A stretch of 23,134 nt of DNA from Didymodactylos carnosus (taxonomy: Eukaryota; Rotifera; Eurotatoria; Philodinida; Philodinidae): positions 1 through 23,134 of the forward strand of contig CAJNOQ010002677.1 of assembly GCA_905250885.1 (NCBI GenBank), in the 5' to 3' direction. The notes beneath the pieces were generated by a model. That model was not told where the DNA came from and did not search any database. It worked only from the letters and a program-made list of their open reading frames with translations. Each line of letters begins with the position of its first letter. The first letter of the stretch is position 1. Below are positions 9,965 through 19,931 of the stretch, in pieces. The translations under genes were made by a program, and so were the position numbers.

Positions 9965-10055
9965 TGAATTTTTATAATACTTATAAGCCATATGGCCACC
10001 TAGCACGACCGCTGGAACACGAAAGAGCACTCCTGTCCAAAGTATTCATAATACA
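9965..10055 (-). pseudogene. stray duplicate of part of the AMOP exon
   Basis: This matches 8600-8689 in the same orientation with about seven differences over 91 positions, including one extra C that breaks the frame. It covers only the first 30 codons of the AMOP segment and stops abruptly on both sides. It lies about 200 bp beyond the NIDO end of the gene, out of order with respect to the coding direction. Confidence 0.85.
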
Positions 10056-10208
10056 AAAACATATTTTTAATGTGAAATTTGTCACAACATTCATAACAGT
10101 TTTGATCTTCATGCAAAATGAGCTTTATTATAGGTTTTTTAAATAAACGCCAGTGCGTACTACGCATAGAAAATTAGATCCATTGTAGTTGTTAGAGCTA
10201 AAAAAAGT

Positions 10209-10562
10209 AACGTTCTGTCAACAACAAAAACGTTTCAAATTCGGTGCTTTTCATTTATACAGATTCTCATTATGGCGGAAGTAAGCTCTTCTCTCGTGAT
10301 TTAATAGGCCCTTTTTTCGGAAGTAGCATCGGAATGACGAAAGTAAGCATTCAGACAACAATAGATGACACAAAACACACATTATGCAATTAGAACACAA
10401 GGTCCAGATTCTTTTATTAACACGGCAATTTATGCATGCTTACTTGCATGACATCTGTTTTGTGTCATCTATCATTGTTTGAATGATTACTTCCGTCATA
10501 ATGAGAATCTGTATGAATGAAAAGCACTGAATTTGAAGCGTTTTCGTTGTTTACAGAACGTT
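10209..10562. mobile_element. fold-back element, about 354 bp
   Basis: The left end (AACGTTCTGT, then CAAATTCGGTGCTTTTCATT and CAGATTCTCATTATG) is repeated inverted at the right end with scattered substitutions. Further inward, GATGACACAAAACA at about 10365-10380 pairs with TGTTTTGTGTCATC at about 10458-10471. The left arm carries a short extra segment near 10290-10335. No coding sequence and no clear target-site duplication were seen. This is most likely an old MITE or fold-back transposon. Confidence 0.75.
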
Positions 10563-10766
10563 CTTTCGTATTTGACTTTTGGTCAGCTGAGTGATTATTG
10601 AATTCTAAAAAAAGGTGGTTTACTTAGCCTGATAGTTTGAAGAATATTTTCTTCTGTTAAATGTTATAGAAAAGTTCATTAGAATTTGAGTAAGTTCGTT
10701 ATTATACAAAAAAAATTTAACTCTTTGCAATAGAAAGAACATTCAAAAAGAGAATTATAAGGAAAT

Positions 10767-10772
10767 TTTATT
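10767..10772 (-). promoter_or_regulatory. candidate polyadenylation signal AATAAA for the lectin/pore-former gene
   Basis: AATAAA on the minus strand, about 120 nt beyond the stop codon at 10893. Confidence 0.45.
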
Positions 10773-10892
10773 GCTTAGTGAAAAATAGAAATTTGGAAAA
10801 GAATTTTGTCAATGATTGAGTTTTCCTTCTCCTTTGATTCACGGTACAATATATCTTTGTGATCTTAAGTGCTGTTAATGATGAATAATCTT

Positions 10893-11950
10893 TTAATTTC
10901 TAATTTCTTTGTTATCGGTACATCTATCTCGCGTGACCGGGCAGGTTGGACTATATGTTACTTTTGAGTCAATAACATTAACACCTTTATATACTCCACC
11001 AACTCCTGATTGCTCTACTATTGTTCCATCAGCATATACGACTTTTAAATGTGTTGTATATGGTACCTCTATTGTTCCGGCTATCACTACCATTGTTGCT
11101 GTTTGATATGATTTTGGTGCCACATTAGTTTTAAGTGTCCGTTTAACTGTTTCCTCTTTTGTCTCTGTTTGACCATACTTATAGCTAAAACTAGTTTCAG
11201 CTCTAACAGTTACTTGGTTTGTTGCTATTACAGGTATACCAGCTGAAAATTTAATTTCAGTACCAACTGTTAATCCGACATTAATCTCCCATGATTTCGA
11301 AGTAAAGGCCTTTGTTTCTAGTTCTGCACTAACTTCCTGTTGTACATCAGCACAATTCGTAACATCATGTCGAATAATACTCTGTGGCTGTAAACCTGCG
11401 CTTGCTATAGCGTGGTCTAATTGATATTTTATTTGTGTCGAAACATATTGAACGTCTGATGTTATCCAATGAAACTGAATGCCTGTTAATAATTCATCTC
11501 GTTTAAAACCACTAATATAGGATAAATGAAAGCCTTTATATCGTTCAGTATATAGTTTGACACGAGAGTCGTTGGTATTGACACGAAGACCATACGACAT
11601 TTCCTTTCCTGTATTTGTTGTAAATTTAATGTAATGAATCACCCAGTAACGCTCTTTGAACAAGTGAGTTCTAACTTCAACTCCTGTAATCCGATCTTGA
11701 GATTCCAATTCAAACGTGTGTGCCTTACAATTATCGTAAACGCGACCATGTTCTGGACCTTGAATTATTCCACCTGAACTACTTTTGTAAAAGAATTGTA
11801 TCGTACATGGTATATAAAAATTTGCTTTCACTACAATTCTGATTGGGTAAGTTAACCCGACTGTACCAACATGAGATGCATCGTTAAACATTGTTGCACA
11901 GTCAGGAAAACCACTCGGCGTAGCAATAATCAAAGGAGAAGAATATGCAC
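10893..11950 (-). CDS. modular gene, last exon: jacalin-like lectin + aerolysin-type pore-forming domain
   Basis: This is a single long exon of 352 codons including the stop. Residues about 25-165 resemble a jacalin-type beta-prism lectin domain: FNDASHVG, YPIRIVVKAN, IQFFYKSSSGG, GPEHGRVYDN, ITGVEVRT, then IKFTTNTGKEMSYG. Residues about 200-350 have the aerolysin/ETX-MTX2 type layout: KSWEINVGLTVGTEIKFSAG, IPVIATNQVTVRAE, SFSYKYGQTETKEETVKRTL, then VPYTTHLKVVYADG. The Ser/Thr-rich alternating strands in the middle are those that build the beta-barrel in this superfamily. Jacalin plus aerolysin is also the architecture of fish Dln1/Aep1. The TTTTAG acceptor at 11951 gives a phase-1 start identical to the four module exons upstream. 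An in-exon Met (11964-11966) lies just above the acceptor and could instead start a short independent gene. Target membrane and function are unknown. Confidence 0.8.
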
Positions 11951-12163
11951 CTAAAAGTGTATACATTTACATTTTATTCGTTATCTAAAGTTTTTAATCA
12001 TGACTCTAAAAATTTAACGAATAAGCTTTCTCAATCACACTTCTAACAGCGTAATCTGGCCCAATACCGAATGATAAGATATTTCGATAAATAAGCTTTT
12101 AAATAAGTCACTTCAAATGTTATGAGAATCACATTTTTCATGACTTACGGGGGAAATATCCCC

Positions 12164-12390
12164 AAATCGCTTTCTGGTGATACACTTTTTTGTGCGATAA
12201 CTTTTGACGTTGATTACAGATTTGATATTCATTCATGCTCTCAGGCCTCCCTTTGATGGTTCTCTCAAGAAAACCGGATCTCTAAAGATCCACTATGAAT
12301 TCTCAGCTGAACAGATTCGGCAAGTGTTAGATTGTAGAGTGCATCAGGTTACCTATGTGGAAAATGTTTATGATCTAACGAACGAGTTTT
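12164..12390 (+). repeat. left arm of divergent inverted duplication
   Basis: This arm is inverted with respect to 12475-12686, roughly 80-85% identical by eye, with small gaps. Read on the plus strand its distal part encodes PPFDGSLKKTGSLKIHYEFS and ends DLTNEF followed by a stop. Read on the minus strand the partner encodes a very similar peptide. The protein family is not recognised. Confidence 0.8.
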
Positions 12391-12474
12391 AATAGAAATA
12401 AAAAAACTTTCTAATCCAATACGTCGGCTCTTTCAATCGTATCCTGTTGTATACGCAAACTGTTGTATCCCTGC

Positions 12475-12773
12475 TAAAATTCGTTCGTTAGATCACAAAT
12501 CTTTTCCACATAGGTAACCTGATCTGCTCTACAATCTAGCACTTGCAGAATCTGTTGAGCTGAGAATTCATAGCGGATCTTCAGAGAGCCGATTTTCAGA
12601 AAACCATCAAAGGGAGGCTTAAGAGCATATCCGTGATCAACGTCAAAAGTTATCGCACAAAAAGTGTCTCTATCAGAAAGCGATTTGTAACTTGGGGTAC
12701 TTCTCTCGTTAGAGCTTAGTTTTCTTCTTGTCATGTACATCATCTGACCATGGGCGATAACATTGATCACCAT
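12475..12773 (-). pseudogene. right arm of inverted duplication, with 99-codon open frame of unknown family
   Basis: The open frame encodes CAITFDVDHGYALKPPFDGF, then KIRYEFSAQQILQVLDCRAD and KICDLTNEF. The last 70 codons are shared with the opposite-strand arm at 12164-12390. The other arm has lost frame continuity upstream, so this is the better preserved copy. I cannot assign it. It may be a captured host gene fragment or the end of an unknown transposon protein. It starts at a Met at 12771-12773, but the true start is not established. Confidence 0.45.
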
Positions 12774-13226
12774 CGAACACTATTCAGTAGTGAGCTGTGA
12801 GAATAAGCAAGCACCATATCAGCACCGATCTATGTGAGTATCTGGATTTCAGAGTCTAATGTGCATGACGGGGTGGAGTTATAAGCTTAATTTAGCATTC
12901 TTAAAGGTGGAAGAGTGTACTTATTTAGATTTGCCTCAAACTTCTCCCGTTCGTACAATACACTTCAAAGTATATATCCTGAAATCTTTTCGTCTTGCGC
13001 ACATCATCTGCTCGAGAAAAAATTAATTTTCGTGTCCATTTCCTGTTTATCGTAAAGATTTGGCTTGAGCGTAGAAAGACAGAGAAGTAAATGCATTCAA
13101 TTCGCTATGTAAAACGCGAAAAAAACTATTTTTCTGTCTTTTCTTTTATTTGCTAATTAGTGTCAATCGACATTAATTCACACTTCTCTACCCGAAAGAA
13201 TGCATTACATGTATACATTAGTTTAC

Positions 13227-13718
13227 CGGCAAGTGCTTCTACGAAGAAGCTCATTGTCACACCATCCACATTCCATCCACATTCCACAAACTTATGTGTT
13301 GATCCAACTTTAAGATCTGTACCTAAAACGTACATCTTCCGCTTTGTGGAATTAAGAATACAATCAGCACCAGAAAGACCAACACCCAAGTAGTCGTCAA
13401 TTGCGACGAACAGACTGCATTGCCCGTCTGGTTTGTTTGGTATAATAAATGTTTGTAGACCAAGACCCGAAGGTAGTTCATTAGATGGAATTTGATATTT
13501 ACTTATTATTTTATGATCAGTGTGACTAATCGTATAAATAAAAATAGATGAAGAACGACCTTGTAATACCTCATGAAAGAATATTTGAATCGTTCGTACG
13601 CAACCAGGAGTCTTAGCTGCGTCGACTTTATTGAACACCGTGAATCCGTTAACCTTAGCAGGCTTAAGATGCCCGTGCTGACTCTCACGGTTAACCTCAA
13701 CAGAGCCATATTGGAATC
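13227..13718 (-). CDS. modular gene, beta module 4 (symmetric phase 1-1 exon)
   Basis: A 492-nt exon of exactly 164 codons, bounded by the acceptor TTGTTTAG and a G|GTAAAC donor. The first residues read GFQYGSVEVN. Module landmarks follow: FTVFNKVDAAKTPGCVRTIQ, IFIYTIS, SKYQIPSNEL, LGLQTFIIP, DDYLGVGL, and a final MSFFVEALAG. These line up with the other three module exons of this gene. Without splicing at 13226 the frame would continue to a TAG at 13153, so an alternative form ending here is possible. The fold is probably a beta-sandwich (alternating hydrophobic strands, almost no cysteines conserved between copies). The family was not recognised. Confidence 0.75.
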
Positions 13719-15525
13719 CTAAACAAGAAACAAAAAAAAATATTATTAATAAAAGTGTAAAAGGAAAGGATCATTCAGTATCAAAGCTAAAAAGCGTAGT
13801 TTCAAAAAGCTCCTCTATGGAGAAAACTTCAATTATAGTATTATTAACATTTGAGCTTAGGATTCCTAAATTTTTTAAACATCTTTTTTTGTATTCAACC
13901 TGATGATAAAATACTGTACAGCATGCAAACCGCTTATAGTATACTGTTAAAAATTTATTTTATTATATATTAAAGAGGAAGCCCCTTTTTAATTTTTAAA
14001 AGCCTTAATAAAAAGTAGAAGACCCTATGACTTCCAGGAACGACATTTTTGTTTTACAGCATTTGTGAAAAATATCACAGAAAAAGGAATCCACATCGGC
14101 CCATATTCCTCTTTTAATGATACTGACGTTTCCTGAACCAAATATGTAATTCCATCATACTCTGATAAACTAGACGTATATAGATTTCAAAAGTATTATT
14201 TCTAAAAATAGCTAGATTTTAATGGATGAATTAGTGTTTTGTGATCCTCGTGCGATTATGATACGATTTTCAAACAATGACCGTTGAAACACTTTTAGAA
14301 TAATTTATACAAACAAAATCATATGCCATTAGAAAGGTAATAATTTTCTATATTGAAGTATTATATGCAGGGTCTTCAATCGGAGGTAAGCCGTCGCTAA
14401 TTACAGCACGCGAAATATATTGTAACGTTACATTTCAAAAATAAAATACTGTATTTCTTCCATTTATGTTTGACAGGATGAACTCTTATACTCCATGCCG
14501 TTGCATAATATTATCCTTTATTGTCAAGTTATACTATTTTGACAAAAGCTTGATGTTCGGTGGTCAACTACAATTTATATTTTTAAAATTCCAGAGAAAG
14601 GACTGCTAAATACGGTCGTTATAAATCTGAGTAACTTGTTCCTCTTTTAATTATCTGGATGAAAGGTCAAAACTTTTTCTTAGAACTCTAATGAAAACAA
14701 TGTAATGAAACGTTATTTTATCTTGTATCAAAATGAAGAACTATCTATGCTGATCCCAATGACGTATAAAGTAATCCCGCACACAAATTACAACCATTTC
14801 ATTGAGACTTATCTGTTGCTTCAAAAATGTTTCTTGTTCAAATTTTGGCTTCTGAGATAGCAGACTAATTACCTTTTCGTGATGTTTTTTATTTCTCACA
14901 TACCGGTTCTTTGAAAAATTTTAATTTTAATAATAGAATCGCAACAAAAACGAGATTTGAAACAAGCGGAAAACGGTCCTTTGTTGTTTCCGCTATTGAA
15001 CAAGCGTCTTTCTTTGAAGCCTCTAACCACCCCACAGAAATACAGTAAAATGTTTTATGCCAAAAAGTTATATGCAATACCTAGAAGCACTTTAGAAAGA
15101 AATAGTATTAGTAAATTCTGAATTGTGAGAGTATAATGCTTAAAACTTTCCTCCTAGACAATCTAATTCTGTTACTAGATGATGATCTTAGTGAACATTT
15201 TTTTAGTCATAATCTTGACTTCAAGAAATGCAAGAAATTTTTTCATGGTGAACTAATGAAATCTGAGATAACCAGAAAAAAAATTTTCAATTGAAGAAAA
15301 ATTCCTTCTGAATCTCTGAAAAGCTTCGCTTAAAACAGCTGATACGCTGATTTCATCATGTTTTACCTAGTTTTCTCTTCAGGAACTCGTAGCCAGGAGT
15401 TGAATCCGAAACGCTTACACAGCAATTTTATTTCTGCATTCCCACTTACCCTCTAAATCCTTTCAACTCGTAGTATAAACTGTTCTATCCTTTTATGATA
15501 ATTCATGATTAAATTTTTGGATCTA

Positions 15526-15650
15526 CGAAAAATGGTCGAAAGAAAAAAGATCGCCGCGAAAAATGGTCGCCACGAAATATGACCGCTAGGAAGTATAGTC
15601 GCTACGAAAATTAGTCGAAAAATTTGTAATAAAAGATGAAAAGCTTTTTT
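15526..15650 (+). repeat. left terminal inverted repeat of the MULE with 16-bp tandem units
   Basis: Successive units read CGAAAAATGGTCGCCA, CGAAATATGACCGCTA, GGAAGTATAGTCGCTA and CGAAAATTAGTCGAAA, preceded by two more diverged units. The period is 15-16 bp. After the units the arm continues as TTTGTAATAAAAGATGAAAAG. Confidence 0.8.
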
Positions 15651-15779
15651 TGAAGAAAAGACTTTCATTGAGACGAATAAGTTAAACAGATACAAAAAAA
15701 AAAGAACAGACCGAAGTTACTTAGGAATCTGTTGATTACTTCAAAGGAGCAGATATTTCTCTGTTCTCAAATTATTAGT

Positions 15780-16508
15780 CAACAATGACGTAATAATGCA
15801 TCAACATGCACCAAATAAGAATCAGCAAACATATCAACGTCTTATTATTGAATTAGCAGAACTTTGTCCACTATGGAATCCCAAATCCATAATCACAGAT
15901 TTTGAGAGAGCTGCCATTAATGCATTCGCAGGTAGTTTTACAACGACAACAAATCCTTCAACAATGACGGGTTGCTTTTTCCATTTACAAAAAATATTAA
16001 CGTAAAGTTCAAGTGAGTAATTAAATCTGATAGATAATTCAAATATTCACACTTCATTTCTTCTCTGTAGGAATTGGGTTTTAAAACAAACTATGAACAA
16101 GATCCTGTATTTGCACATAATGTCAGTAAAATTGCTGCTCTTGCATTTCTTCAACCAGCAGATGTTAGTCAAGGTTTTGACGATCTTTATAATTCATCAC
16201 CACCAATACTTCATCCACTACTTGATTACTTTGAAGACACTTATATAGGCAAACAACGGTCACAAGGACGATCCAAATCTATGTTTTCAGTTGAATTCTG
16301 GAACATGCATCAACGAACAACTGATCTTTCAATGCGCATGAATAATTCAGTTGAAGCTTGGCATCGTCGTCTTAACTCAATCATTCAATGTCAGTATCCT
16401 ACCCTTTGGGCTTTCATTGAAAGTCTACAGAATGAAGAACATTTTATTTATCGTCAATTGATTAAGCTTAATTCTGGTCAAAAAGTTGAACCAAGTAAAA
16501 GTATTTAA
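15780..16508 (+). pseudogene. MULE transposase, C-terminal part, with intron and frame damage
   Basis: The first exon encodes HAPNKNQQTYQRL, then IITDFERAAINAFAG and GCFFHLQK. The second (from 16071) encodes ELGFKTNYEQDPVFAHN, ALAFLQPADV, YFEDTYIGKQR, and RMNNSVEAWHRRLNS. TDFE carries the second catalytic aspartate of the DDE triad, and the NNSVEAWH region corresponds to the conserved end of the MULE domain. A 58-nt intron with donor GTGAGT and acceptor CTCTGTAG lies at 16013-16070. Just before the donor the frame breaks: the expected RKVQ before ELGF is one frame off and is preceded by a stop. The enzyme is therefore inactive. Confidence 0.8.
16013..16070 (+). other. 58-nt intron in the MULE transposase
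   Basis: The donor GTGAGT and acceptor TTCTCTGTAG flank 58 nt. Splicing yields KVQ-ELGFKT, the usual MULE sequence. Confidence 0.7.
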
Positions 16509-16719
16509 ATTATAGTAAACGTTTGCTTCATTTAATCACGCATCCACATCTAACATTACTACAAAAATTAGAAGGACTTGCTCATAATTTATAAACTCTA
16601 TACTTTCCTTTTTGTACCTGTCTAACTTATTTGTCTCAATTATCAGTTTCGTATAACATCATTGTATTAATATAATTAGTGTGAATTTTACCTTTACACT
16701 TGACATTCGAGCTTTTGTT

Positions 16720-16844
16720 TAAAAAAACTTTTCATCTTTTATTACAAATTTCTCGACTAATTTTCGAATCGACTATATTTCCTAGCGGTCATATTTCGTG
16801 GTGACCAATTTTCCCTCGACCTTTTTTCTTTCGACCATTTTTCG
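16720..16844 (-). repeat. right terminal inverted repeat of the MULE
   Basis: Reverse complement of the left terminus with scattered substitutions. It contains the same series of 16-bp units, including CGAAATATGACCGCTA unchanged. Confidence 0.8.
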
Positions 16845-17831
16845 CTTTCCCCAAATTTCTGTCTCAAAGTGTTCTAATCTCCTATCTGTATATTTCTGAA
16901 TCGAGCATATAATTAAAACTTCATCACAAAAGTATAAGGGCTAAGAAAAAGATACAAAATACGTGCCTATACACTATATAGATCAATCTGTGAATTAAAA
17001 CGTTATTTTTATACCACTCTATTCTGTAAGTGATAAACGTAATATGCATAATGTTTATTCTTGTTACTCTCATTTCAAAATGAGACATACCAAAACCATA
17101 CTTTTTTAACATGAATTTTATCGCTTCATACAAATAAGATTGTTACTTCATGTACTTAATTTAAACTAACAGCTCTTTGTTTTGCGATAAGTTGCAGGAA
17201 GCCAGAAAGTGAGCTGTGTCGTGCTGAGTTTCGCTCAAAAGAAAAAAGTCTGACAAAAATATTAAAAGATGCTTGAATAAAAAATGTTTCTTTGTGAGAA
17301 AGAAACAGTTGAATTTCTTTCAAGTAAAAGGTAAAGCTTCGTCGAAAAAATGCACAAGTCCAGTTATTGAAAGAACAATGAAAATTTTGGGATGGAATTG
17401 TGCCAAATTGCTCACAGAGAGTCTCAGTACATACATTACATGCAGTAAATTCTAGTACTCAGTACATACATTTACATATAAATGTATTTCTAAAGAAGAA
17501 TTCGATAAAGCTTGAAAAACTGAAAAGATGCAAGAGTCCTCCAAGATTAAAATATGAAGACGTGAAGTTTCGAAACGAGAACCCGTTCTTTCAGAAACTA
17601 GTTTTAAAGCAACACATAAAACACTTTTTGAAGTTTTCAGGGCCCAATAATGTCCACTGACAAAAATTCAGACGTAGGCTCCGGGCTTGCTCAACCAAAG
17701 ATGCAAAAGTGTTAACGTTTTGAGAAAACTCTAACTCTAAGGGAGGGTAAAAATAGTTTATCTGTTTTCTTCGTTTACAAACTGGCACATAACCTGAGAA
17801 AACTTTGCTTATTTTATGCAGTCATAAACTA

Positions 17832-17864
17832 ACAATGTCGGAGTAAAGTTTACTCCGACATTGT
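17832..17864. repeat. perfect 16-bp inverted repeat with 1-nt spacer
   Basis: ACAATGTCGGAGTAAA, one G, then its exact reverse complement. No homology to the neighbouring repeats was noticed. Confidence 0.85.
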
Positions 17865-17993
17865 CTAGCAGACAAGAAAGGCTAAAAAAGTTCATTTTCT
17901 AAACTGACAAAGAAAGCCTTTCGACTAGTAAAACCTGCTACAAAACTTTCTTTCGTGTAGTGACGCCATCTGTCTCTCTCTGAAATTTATAGA

Positions 17994-18330
17994 GCCGCTA
18001 TGGCTGTGTTGTTAAGTTGTTTGGCACGTATCCTCAAGGTACTGTGTTCGAGCCTCGGCGCCACCAGACGTGAAATGACTCTGGGCAAGTCATTAACGAT
18101 TATTTGCCTCGGATCACCCTTCCGATAGCATGCTGACTACGTTGTGACATACACCAGCCCCCATGGCTAGTATGTGGTTACTCAATGTGTACGGGGAGCT
18201 CAAGCAGTAGGCTGGCCTTCTGTCCAAAGCTACCGCTAGTAAGTTGTAGGGAAGATATCGGGCTTACGAAACTGTCTCCGGACAACATCCTATACCGCAA
18301 GGTCGCCGAAAGACGGGGTATTCTTCTTCT
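17994..18330 (+). mobile_element. tRNA-derived SINE with CORE/MIR-like central segment
   Basis: The first 73 nt (17994-18066) look like a degenerate tRNA: an A-box-like TGGCTGTGTTG at 18001, a B-box GTTCGAGCC at 18046, and a terminal CCACCA. The anticodon and acceptor stems do not fold well, as expected of a SINE head and not of a live tRNA gene. The body follows, with TGACTCTGGGCAAGTCATTA at 18076, reminiscent of the CORE segment of MIR-type SINEs (GGGCAAGTCAcTTAAC). The 3' end is not defined: no tail or target-site duplication was found and 18330 is approximate. Confidence 0.6.
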
Positions 18331-19128
18331 GGAATTTATAACATCAGTTAAATAAAGAATCATATAGTAAGAAAAAAGCCGGGTTGTTATCCTTTTATGC
18401 GAACCAATCAGACAAGACGATAAGCTCTTAGTCGTAACGTATCGTAACCCTTGTTTCGACCGTTTGTGAACAGAATGCGACAAATTGGTTGTTCAACAGC
18501 CTGGAGAAGCTAGTCAAAACAGAAAAAAGTAGAAAATATTTTTTAATCGTTAAACCATAGAGATATGACCCCTATATGCAACACGTCTAGAGTCAAGGGC
18601 CCAAGCGAATTATAGATGAGCGTTACTTTGTTCACTTTAATGCAATCTTCTAGTTTTTTATATTTTAATGATCCTATCGCTTGCAACACTTTATTCTCAT
18701 TAGTCGTTCTCTATAAATCACTAAGTATTTTAAAACGGCGCGTAATTTATTATCAGACAGCTTCGTACTAGACACTCGATGTTTTTAATATCGATGATAA
18801 GTTGTCACCCATATTTTAATTATCGTAGTCAGATCCCAGAGAAAGCAGAACTGAGTCATCAAAAGCTAAAGTTCACTCGAAATGTCTCGATAATCACCCT
18901 TTTACATTGCTTATACCATATTTAACAGGGACGCGAGACCATAGGTCCAACAATTAAAATTTCTTTTTATCTTCATTTAGTAGAATGAATCAAGTTCTAT
19001 CGAAGAAAGTATAAGCTGAAAATATATAATCTTTTACTTATAAACATAATATGTTTTATTGATCCTATGGTACAATTGGAGAAAGGACTACTATGCATAT
19101 AACACATATAATTTGTTAATTTTTTAAC

Positions 19129-19169
19129 GTGGCTTTTTCACCACTTTTTTAAAATGGCGAAAAGCCACG
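19129..19169. repeat. imperfect hairpin
   Basis: CGTGGCTTTTTC pairs with GAAAAGCCACG across a short AT-rich loop. The meaning is unknown. It lies 160 bp beyond the donor of module 3 inside the long intron. Confidence 0.6.
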
Positions 19170-19328
19170 GTTTACCAATAGTATCATAATCACATAATAG
19201 CCCAAAAACATCATTTCGTTAATGACGGTCTGACTTTTTTTCGCATCCATTTACAGAAGAACTATAGGATGAGGGCATTAAAAATCGATAATACTTTTTT
19301 TTATAGTATAGAAACATGTTTCATTTAC

Positions 19329-19808
19329 CTTTAAAACCAGTCACTTTGTAACTCATCGATATGCTGTACTTAATGGTCGGGACGAAATTCGGATTGTTTG
19401 TATGACCAACATTGATACTTGCCTTTCCAATGTCAATAAATCGACTCTCTCCGGCGAGGGCATAAGCCTTCCCAGCATTCCGCTCAAAACCAACAGCTAA
19501 ATGAGCATTTGGTCCTATCTTTAGTCCACGTTTTAGAACAAATTCTTGAATACCAGTACGTTCCTGTATTTCATCAACTGGAATACGATATTTCTGTGTT
19601 ACAATAAGAGCGAACGGTAAAACACCTTCACTAATAATATAGAGATAAATTTCTGCTAAACCAGCAGTTGGTGCTACAGCAAAATGTATTTGAACTGCTG
19701 TTACATCACCAGATATTTGCGGTACATCCAAGACATTGAACTGTACTATTGGACGATCATCAGGTATGACCACGGAGAGACTTTCTTTTGTAGTACCATA
19801 TGTCATTT
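19329..19808 (-). CDS. modular gene, beta module 3 (symmetric phase 1-1 exon)
   Basis: A 480-nt exon of exactly 160 codons between a TTTTTTTATAG acceptor and a G|GTAAAT donor, both phase 1. It encodes EMTYGTTKESL, VQFNVLDVPQISGDVTAVQI, AEIYLYIIS, QKYRIPVDEIQERTGIQEF, HLAVGF, and finally SMSYKVTGFKG. It has the same landmarks at the same spacing as modules 1, 2 and 4. It is separated from module 2 by a 123-nt intron and from module 4 by a 5.6-kb one. Almost no cysteine is present, so the fold is not disulfide-based. Confidence 0.8.
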
Positions 19809-19931
19809 CTATAAAAAAAGATGAGGGTAGATAATATATTACTTTTTCTTTGGCATTATCAGATATTTTGAAAATATTTAGTTATATCAAAGAAAACTGC
19901 GGAAAAGTCAAAATTAATTAACTAGAGATAC

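Larger units (their letters stand above)
11951..13226 (-). other. 1276-nt intron (inferred) between module 4 and the lectin/pore-former exon
   Basis: The donor G|GTAAAC (13226) and the acceptor TTTTAG (11951) are both phase 1. The intron contains a divergent inverted duplication at 12164-12686. Apart from this, 12687-13226 shows nothing recognisable. Confidence 0.55.
15526..16844 (+). mobile_element. Mutator-like (MULE) element, internally truncated
   Basis: The ends are inverted copies of about 125 bp, starting CGAAAAATGGTCGAAAG on the left and mirrored at 16844. Between them lies the C-terminal half of a MULE transposase (15780-16508). The N-terminal half with the first catalytic aspartate, the zinc finger and any accessory ORF are missing, so the copy is about 1.3 kb and non-autonomous. 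Each terminus is built of about six degenerate 16-bp units. Target-site duplications could not be made out, and the outermost bases of the termini are uncertain by about 15 bp. Confidence 0.8.
13719..19328 (-). other. 5610-nt intron (inferred) between modules 3 and 4, filled with transposable elements
   Basis: The donor is AAAG|GTAAAT (19328) and the acceptor TTGTTTAG (13719), both phase 1. Inside are a truncated Mutator-like element (15526-16844), a 33-nt perfect hairpin, a tRNA-derived SINE (from 17994) and a further hairpin (19129-19169). In 13740-15520, 16845-17830 and 18340-19128 I saw no further module exon or other gene. The intron assignment depends on modules 3 and 4 belonging to one transcript. 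Confidence 0.5.

Noticed and set aside
12204-12392. 62-codon plus-strand frame as an independent gene
   Set aside because: It is the degraded arm of an inverted duplication. Frame continuity is lost upstream, so it is listed as a repeat.
14889-15077. 62-codon minus-strand frame in the long intron
   Set aside because: No domain recognised and no homology to the module exons. Frames of this length are expected by chance in AT-rich DNA.
17994-18066. Functional tRNA gene
   Set aside because: The A-box is degenerate, the stems do not pair, and a SINE-like body follows directly after CCA.
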